This document shows, piece after piece, positions 6,744 to 10,654 of a stretch of DNA of 10,654 nucleotides. Location: contig CAKQDN010000045.1 in assembly GCA_934229275.1 (NCBI GenBank), positions 1 to 10,654 on the forward strand. The letters are read 5' to 3'. This stretch comes from an uncultured Clostridia bacterium. Its GTDB lineage: Bacteria; Bacillota; Clostridia; Christensenellales; Pumilibacteraceae. Under the pieces are notes generated by a model. It did not search any database, was not told where the DNA came from, and was given only the letters and a program-made list of their open reading frames with translations. A program made the position numbers and the translations under genes. Each line of letters starts with the position of its first letter. Position 1 is the stretch's first letter.

Positions 6744-7713
6744 ATCCGCGCTTAAAGAAAAAGCGGCTGCGCTTCTCTCTTCCGGCGAAGTCGCAAGAGT
6801 AATCGGCTGGAAAAAAGGCGAATTCGTTTTTGACCCCAGCCCCGCTTCGTTCGAAACGCCCGACAGTCTGTCCGAATTCGTTTATAACGACTATTGCGGA
6901 GCAAACCTTAGCAAATATCTTATAAATATAAGCAAAAAAGAGGGCAAAAGCGCCGTTTTCATGAAGCCGTGCGACACGTACAGTTTCAATCAACTCATAA
7001 AAGAACATCGCGTCGACCGCGAAAAAGTAATGGTCATCGGCGTCGAATGTCAGGGCAAACTCGACAATTTCAAACTCGAAAATAAAGGCGTCACCGACGT
7101 GACCGAAGAAGAATACGACGGCGAAACTGCAAAATTCACGACGTCCGACGGGGTTAAAACGGCGGAAAAAGGCGAAGTTCTGCTCGAAAAATGCCTCACC
7201 TGCAAGAGCAAAAAGTTTGCCGTCAGCGACGAACAAATAGTTCTTCACGACATGCCCGAAGCGAAATACGACCGCTTTTCGGAAGTGCGCAAACTCGAAG
7301 CCATGACCGCGGAAGAAAGATATAATTTCTGGCGCGGACAACTCAGCAAGTGCATCCGCTGCAACGCATGCCGCAACGTCTGCCCGGCTTGCTCGTGCGT
7401 CAAATGCGTGTTCGACAATCCCAAGTCCGGTATTGCCGCAAAAGCCAACGACGACAGTTTCGAAGAGCAACTTTATCATGTAATCCGCGCGTTCCACGTC
7501 GCCGGAAGATGCACCGACTGCGGCGAATGTTCGCGCGTGTGTCCGCAGCATATTCCGCTTGCGCTGCTCAACCGCAAATTCATCAAGGACATCGACTCGC
7601 TCTACGGCGAATATCAGGCGGGCGAAGAAAGCGAGGGTAAAACGCCGCTCACTTCCTATTCGACCGACGACGTCGATCCCAAAAGCGTGTTCGATAAAAC
7701 GGAGGGCAAATAA
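6730..7713 (+). CDS. flxC: FlxC-like dicluster Fe-S protein (FrhB-related N-terminus)
   Basis: 327 residues. The N-terminal half resembles the FrhB/FdhB type: SAVFMKPCDTYSF at 74-86 and VMVIGVECQGK at 100-110, then EKCLTCKSK near 153. The C-terminal half holds two ferredoxin motifs, C208, C211, C214, C218 and C261, C264, C267, C271 (ending CPQH). The first runs on into PACSCVKC (C221, C223, C226), an extra cysteine knot partly shared with the next gene. In Hdr-Flx complexes such subunits pass electrons from the NAD(P)H module toward FlxD and HdrA. AAGGAGGA at 6714-6721 precedes the ATG. The letter C is assigned by order (flxD-C-B-A); the family is clear, the exact cluster number is not. The last 35 residues are charged and low in motif content. 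Confidence 0.75.
   Translation: MNAIESALKEKAAALLSSGEVARVIGWKKGEFVFDPSPASFETPDSLSEFVYNDYCGANLSKYLINISKKEGKSAVFMKPCDTYSFNQLIKEHRVDREKVMVIGVECQGKLDNFKLENKGVTDVTEEEYDGETAKFTTSDGVKTAEKGEVLLEKCLTCKSKKFAVSDEQIVLHDMPEAKYDRFSEVRKLEAMTAEERYNFWRGQLSKCIRCNACRNVCPACSCVKCVFDNPKSGIAAKANDDSFEEQLYHVIRAFHVAGRCTDCGECSRVCPQHIPLALLNRKFIKDIDSLYGEYQAGEESEGKTPLTSYSTDDVDPKSVFDKTEGK
7701..7706 (+). promoter_or_regulatory. Ribosome binding site for the GTG start of flxB
   Basis: GGAGGG lies 9 nt before GTG 7716-7718, with the flxC stop (7711-7713) between them. It supports GTG as the start; no ATG lies near it in frame. Confidence 0.75.
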
Positions 7714-7715
7714 CC

Positions 7716-8738
7716 GTGCTTAAAATTTCAAGAGAAAATTTAGGCGAGTTCTATAAAACTCTCGCCGCAAAAATGCCGTTGTTTCTCCCGATAAGGAAAG
7801 CCGGCGAAGTAAACTTCGGCTACTACGAAGACGGTGCCGACGTCGATATCGACACGTTGAAATCGGTAAAATCGCCAAAGGGCGTGTTCTTCCCTCAAAG
7901 CGAAAACATGATGCGTTTCCGCACCGAAGGCAAAAAACTCGAAATAGAGGACGTCCGCTCCGAGCGCGACCCGTTCGTCGTATTCGGCGTGCGTGCCTGC
8001 GACTACAAGGCGTTCTCCGTTCTCGACAACGTGTTCCTGCAGCAGCCCGTCGATACCTATTATAAAGAAAAACGCGACGCCGCGATAATATTCACGCTCG
8101 CATGCGGAAAGCCGCAGCAAAGTTGTTTCTGCTCCGTGTTCGGCGTCGACGCGTCCAATCCCACGGGCGACGTAACCTGCTGGCTCGGCGAAAACGAACT
8201 CTACCTTAAAGCGAACACCGAAAAAGGCGAAAAAACGCTGTCGCTTGTCGCAAATCTCACCGAAAAGTGCGACGATAAGCCGGTCGAAGAAATCAAGGGC
8301 GAAATAAAGCAGAAACTCGAAAAACTGCCCTATAAAGACCTCGATCTGTCGCGTTTCAAGCCCGAAAACCTGAACGAACTGTTCAATCTGCCGGTGTGGA
8401 ACGAACTCAGCGAAGCATGCCTCGGCTGCGGAACCTGTACGTTCGTCTGCCCCACCTGTCAGTGTTTCGACATACGCGACTTCAAAACCGATAAGGGAGT
8501 AGTGCGTTTCCGTTGCTGGGATTCGTGCATGTATTCCGATTTTACTCAGATGGCGGCGGCAAATCCGCGTACGACGCAGATGCAACGCTATCGTCAGAGA
8601 TTTATGCATAAACTGGTCTACTATCCGTCGCAATACGGTATGTACTCGTGCGTAGGCTGCGGAAGATGCGTCAACAAATGTCCGCAGCACCTCAACATAA
8701 TCAAAGTAATCAAGAAAATAGGGGGAGAAAACAAATGA
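7716..8738 (+). CDS. flxB: FlxB-like Fe-S subunit (AsrA / hydrogenase beta-like)
   Basis: 340 residues, beginning with GTG. It resembles anaerobic sulfite reductase subunit A and the beta subunits of sulfhydrogenases: FFPQSENMMRF near 65, VVFGVRACDYKAFSVLD near 88-104, TLACGKPQQSCFCSVFG near 135-150, then the ferredoxin C235, C238, C241, C245 followed by PTCQC (C248, C250), FRCWDSC and a last ferredoxin C312, C315, C318, C322 with CPQHLNI. It should relay electrons between the NAD(P)H-FAD subunit (next gene) and FlxC. An AsrAB sulfite reductase is unlikely because no siroheme AsrC follows. It starts 2 nt after flxC and overlaps flxA by 4 nt (ATGA). Confidence 0.82.
   Translation: MLKISRENLGEFYKTLAAKMPLFLPIRKAGEVNFGYYEDGADVDIDTLKSVKSPKGVFFPQSENMMRFRTEGKKLEIEDVRSERDPFVVFGVRACDYKAFSVLDNVFLQQPVDTYYKEKRDAAIIFTLACGKPQQSCFCSVFGVDASNPTGDVTCWLGENELYLKANTEKGEKTLSLVANLTEKCDDKPVEEIKGEIKQKLEKLPYKDLDLSRFKPENLNELFNLPVWNELSEACLGCGTCTFVCPTCQCFDIRDFKTDKGVVRFRCWDSCMYSDFTQMAAANPRTTQMQRYRQRFMHKLVYYPSQYGMYSCVGCGRCVNKCPQHLNIIKVIKKIGGENK
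8721..8727 (+). promoter_or_regulatory. Ribosome binding site that sets the flxA start
   Basis: GGGGGAG lies 7 nt before ATG 8735-8737, in an ATGA overlap with the flxB stop. It rules out the in-frame ATG at 8648, which lies inside the ferredoxin motif of flxB. Confidence 0.8.
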
Positions 8739-9562
8739 TCAACGAAAATCTTATCCCTAAAATAGGCGTCGTCACCGACGTCCGCAAGGACACCGCCGAC
8801 GTCAAAACCTTCCGCGTCGTCGGAAGAGACGGCAAAAAACTGTTCGAACACATGCCCGGACAGTGCGCAATGGTTTCCATCCCCGGCGTCGGCGAATGTA
8901 TGTTCTCGATAACCTCGTCGCCGACCAACCAAGAATTTATGGAATTTTCCATCAAAAAGTGCGGATGCGTCACCGAAGTCATCCACGCGATAGAAGTCGG
9001 TCAGGAAATCACCGTGCGCGGACCGTACGGCAAGCACTTTCCCGTCGAAGGCGACTTCAAGGGTAAGGACATGCTGTTCATCGCCGGCGGTATAGGTCTG
9101 GCTCCGCTCCGCAGCGTCATCAACTACATCCGCCATTACAGAAGCAACTACGGCAAAGTGGTCGTCGTGTACGGCGCGAGAAGCAAAGACGACCTCGTGG
9201 ACATCGAAGAAATACGCTCCGAATGGGAAAAAGAACCGAATTTCGAAGTTTATCTCACCATCGACCGTCCGCAGGAAGGCTGGGACGGACACGTCGGTTT
9301 CGTGCCTGCGTACGTCAAAGAACTGGGACTCGACCCGAATATGACTGCCGTTTTGTGCGGTCCGCCGATAATGATCAAATTCACGCTTGCGGGACTATTG
9401 GAACTCGGCTTTAAAAAGGAAAGAGTGTACACCACGCTCGAACTTCGAATGAAATGCGGAATCGGCAAGTGCGGAAGATGCAACGTGGGCGATAAATTCG
9501 TGTGCAAAGACGGTCCCGTGTTCCGTATGGACGAGTTGGACGAACTGCCCAACGAATATTAA
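8735..9562 (+). CDS. flxA: FlxA-like FAD/NAD(P)H-binding oxidoreductase with C-terminal [2Fe-2S]
   Basis: 275 residues from the ATGA-coupled start. It belongs to the ferredoxin-NADP reductase-like group with AsrB, PyrK and sulfhydrogenase gamma subunits. The FAD domain shows PGQCAMV at 41-47 and MFSITSSP at 56-63 (the RxYS position, here MFS). GPYGKHF is at 96-102. The nucleotide domain has IAGGIGLAPLRS at 116-127, VVYGAR and AVLCGPPIMI. The C-terminus binds a [2Fe-2S] cluster through C241, C246, C249 and C257 (CX4CX2CX7C). It is the likely entry point for NADH or NADPH electrons; I cannot tell which cofactor from sequence. It completes a hdrBCA-flxDCBA set and is followed after 11 nt by the frdB-like gene. 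Confidence 0.9.
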   Translation: MINENLIPKIGVVTDVRKDTADVKTFRVVGRDGKKLFEHMPGQCAMVSIPGVGECMFSITSSPTNQEFMEFSIKKCGCVTEVIHAIEVGQEITVRGPYGKHFPVEGDFKGKDMLFIAGGIGLAPLRSVINYIRHYRSNYGKVVVVYGARSKDDLVDIEEIRSEWEKEPNFEVYLTIDRPQEGWDGHVGFVPAYVKELGLDPNMTAVLCGPPIMIKFTLAGLLELGFKKERVYTTLELRMKCGIGKCGRCNVGDKFVCKDGPVFRMDELDELPNEY

Positions 9563-9568
9563 GAGGTG
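9562..9568 (+). promoter_or_regulatory. Ribosome binding site that sets the frdB-like start
   Basis: AGAGGTG lies 5 nt before ATG 9574-9576, just after the flxA stop. It supports this start over the in-frame ATG at 9502, which lies within flxA. Confidence 0.7.
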
Positions 9569-9573
9569 AATTT

Positions 9574-10248
9574 ATGGAAAATAAAGTCAACGTTTATTTT
9601 TTCGGTAAAAAATACGAAGTGCCGGCTGCTCTCACCATCATGAAAGCAATGGAATACGCCGGATATAAACTCGTGCGCGGCTGCGGTTGTCGCAACGGCT
9701 TCTGCGGAGCGTGTGCCACTATCTATCGTATCAAGGGCAAACAGGAACTCAAAACCTGCCTTGCGTGCCAGCAGCAGGTGGAAGAGGGTATGTACGTCGC
9801 AACGCTTCCGTTCTTTCCGCTCGTAAAACAAGTGTACGACATCGAAAAGATCAAGCCCACCGAGCAAATCATGATGCAACTCTATCCCGAAATTTACAGT
9901 TGTATCGGCTGCAACGCCTGCACGAAGGCTTGTCCGCAACACTTAAACGTAATGCAGTACATCGCCTACGCTCAGCGCGGCGAATACGCAAAGTGCGCCG
10001 AAGAGAGTTTCGACTGCGTTATGTGCGGAATCTGTTCGTCCCGTTGTCCGGCAGGCATCTCGCATCCGCAGGTTGCGGAACTGTGCCGTCGTCTGTACGG
10101 AAAGTACATCGCGCCCGAGTGCGCTCATCTCAATAAGCGCGTCGCGGAAATCAACGCCGGCGACTTCGACAAACTCATGGAAGACATCATGAACAAGCCG
10201 ATAAGCGAGATGAAAGAACTGTACAACAACCGCGAAATCGAGAAATAG
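9574..10248 (+). CDS. Fumarate reductase/succinate dehydrogenase-type Fe-S subunit, soluble variant with two [4Fe-4S] motifs
   Basis: 224 residues. An N-terminal plant-type [2Fe-2S] domain shows RGCGCRNGFCGACAT, with C39, C44, C47 and C62 (or C65) as ligands. A dicluster domain follows: C110, C113, C116, C120 (CPQHLNV) and C148, C151, C154, C158 (CPAG). Classical FrdB and SdhB proteins lack one cysteine in the last motif and hold a [3Fe-4S] there; this one has all four. No CCG domain follows, so it differs from methanogen thiol:fumarate reductase TfrB. No membrane segment is visible and no anchor gene adjoins. It should carry electrons to the flavoprotein encoded 12 nt downstream. AGAGGTG precedes the ATG. 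An frdB-like role is supported by the partner and by mdh-fumC upstream. The charged C-terminal tail has no motif. Confidence 0.82.
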   Translation: MENKVNVYFFGKKYEVPAALTIMKAMEYAGYKLVRGCGCRNGFCGACATIYRIKGKQELKTCLACQQQVEEGMYVATLPFFPLVKQVYDIEKIKPTEQIMMQLYPEIYSCIGCNACTKACPQHLNVMQYIAYAQRGEYAKCAEESFDCVMCGICSSRCPAGISHPQVAELCRRLYGKYIAPECAHLNKRVAEINAGDFDKLMEDIMNKPISEMKELYNNREIEK

Positions 10249-10254
10249 GAGGAG
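10247..10254 (+). promoter_or_regulatory. Ribosome binding site of the frdA-like gene
   Basis: AGGAGGAG begins in the TAG stop of the preceding gene and ends 6 nt before ATG 10261. It is one of the strongest sites in the operon and confirms that the long N-terminal extension is translated. Confidence 0.8.
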
Positions 10255-10260
10255 CAAAAC

Positions 10261-10654
10261 ATGTATAACTTCACCGAAGAACAACTCGCCTCTATGAAAA
10301 AGGTGGAAGCCACCCGGAACGAGAGATTAAACAACCTCTTCCCGAGAATGTCCGCCGAAGAAAAAGACGCGGTTCTTAAAGAAAATCACCCCGACTATAT
10401 CGAGTCGGCTTACGAGAACCTTAAAGTCGGACCCAATGCCGGCGATAAGGTACTGCACGAACTCGCCGCTCTTTTGCAGGGTAAATCGCGCGTGCTCGGA
10501 AAGAATATCGACCTGTCCTCGCCCGACTACGAAGCCGACGTTCTGGTAATCGGCGGAGGCGGAGCAGGCTCGTCCGCCGCAATCACCGCTCACGCTAACG
10601 GAGCAAAGGTCATCATGGTGACCAAACTGCGTATCGGCGACGCCAACACGATGA
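10261..10654 (+). CDS. Fumarate reductase/succinate dehydrogenase-like flavoprotein subunit, 5' part, cut by window edge
   Basis: The frame is open for 131 codons from ATG 10261 to the window end. GGAGGAG at 10248-10254 lies 6 nt before it. After about 90 residues comes a dinucleotide-binding motif, EADVLVIGGGGAGSSAAI (GGGGAG at 98-103), then VIMVTKLRIGDANTM. In FrdA/SdhA this last segment reads SHT, with the His covalently bound to FAD; here it is A128-N129-T130, so FAD is probably bound non-covalently, as in L-aspartate oxidase or soluble fumarate reductases. Residues 1-90 are a charged, helical extension not found in membrane-linked FrdA; from memory it resembles that of some soluble clostridial homologues (unchecked). 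Context (mdh, fumC, frdB-like partner) favours fumarate reductase; aspartate oxidase is the main alternative. The active-site residues lie beyond the window. Confidence 0.82.
   Translation, partial: MYNFTEEQLASMKKVEATRNERLNNLFPRMSAEEKDAVLKENHPDYIESAYENLKVGPNAGDKVLHELAALLQGKSRVLGKNIDLSSPDYEADVLVIGGGGAGSSAAITAHANGAKVIMVTKLRIGDANTM

Noticed and set aside
8648..8734. Longer start for flxA
   Set aside because: The extra 29 residues overlap the last ferredoxin motif of flxB, while the ATGA overlap with GGGGGAG marks the start at 8735.
7716..9562. Anaerobic sulfite reductase asrAB
   Set aside because: The proteins resemble AsrA and AsrB, but there is no siroheme subunit AsrC, and flxC, flxD and hdrABC adjoin, so Flx subunits are the better reading.
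9502..9573. Longer start for the frdB-like gene
   Set aside because: It begins inside flxA over the [2Fe-2S] region; AGAGGTG and the family's usual N-terminus fit 9574.
1..10654. CRISPR array, insertion sequence, prophage or tRNA/rRNA genes
   Set aside because: No repeated spacer units, transposase or integrase genes, terminal repeats or tRNA-like segments were seen; the window is tightly packed with metabolic genes.

Overview
The window reads as part of a chromosome from an anaerobic, endospore-forming member of the Bacillota (class Clostridia or close relatives). Three things point there: a sigma-K gene with a pro-sequence at the left edge, strong AGGAGG-type ribosome binding sites before nearly every gene, and a gene set rich in oxygen-sensitive Fe-S proteins. 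I cannot name a genus from the sequence. The moderately GC-rich third positions and the soluble Hdr/Flx proteins would suit an uncultured gut or sediment clostridium.

Layout. Positions 1-389 (minus strand) hold the 5' part of sigK, the late mother-cell sporulation sigma factor, cut by the window edge. Positions 390-747 are a divergent intergenic region with a sigma-E-like promoter facing sigK, an extended -10 sigma-A-type promoter facing the other way, and some small inverted and direct repeats. From 748 to the right edge there is one long plus-strand gene train of eleven genes with no visible terminator: mdh, fumC, hdrB, hdrC, hdrA, flxD, flxC, flxB, flxA, an frdB-like Fe-S subunit, and the start of a frdA-like flavoprotein (cut at 10654). 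Gaps are 2-24 nt or the genes overlap (4-14 nt).

How the genes fit together. Malate dehydrogenase and class II fumarase convert oxaloacetate to malate and then fumarate; the last two genes encode a soluble fumarate reductase/succinate dehydrogenase-type pair. Between them lies a complete HdrABC-FlxABCD set. In known systems this type of complex takes electrons from NAD(P)H (FlxA) through FlxB, FlxC and FlxD into HdrA, where flavin-based electron bifurcation splits them between ferredoxin and a higher-potential acceptor reached through HdrC and HdrB. The simplest reading is a reductive TCA branch whose last step, fumarate to succinate, is the high-potential sink of an NADH-driven bifurcating complex that also makes reduced ferredoxin. 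This is an inference from gene order and motifs. The Fe-S subunit has two full [4Fe-4S] motifs rather than the [3Fe-4S] of quinone-linked enzymes, and the flavoprotein lacks the histidine used for covalent FAD. Both fit a soluble enzyme with no quinone link. The system could also run backwards, oxidising succinate.
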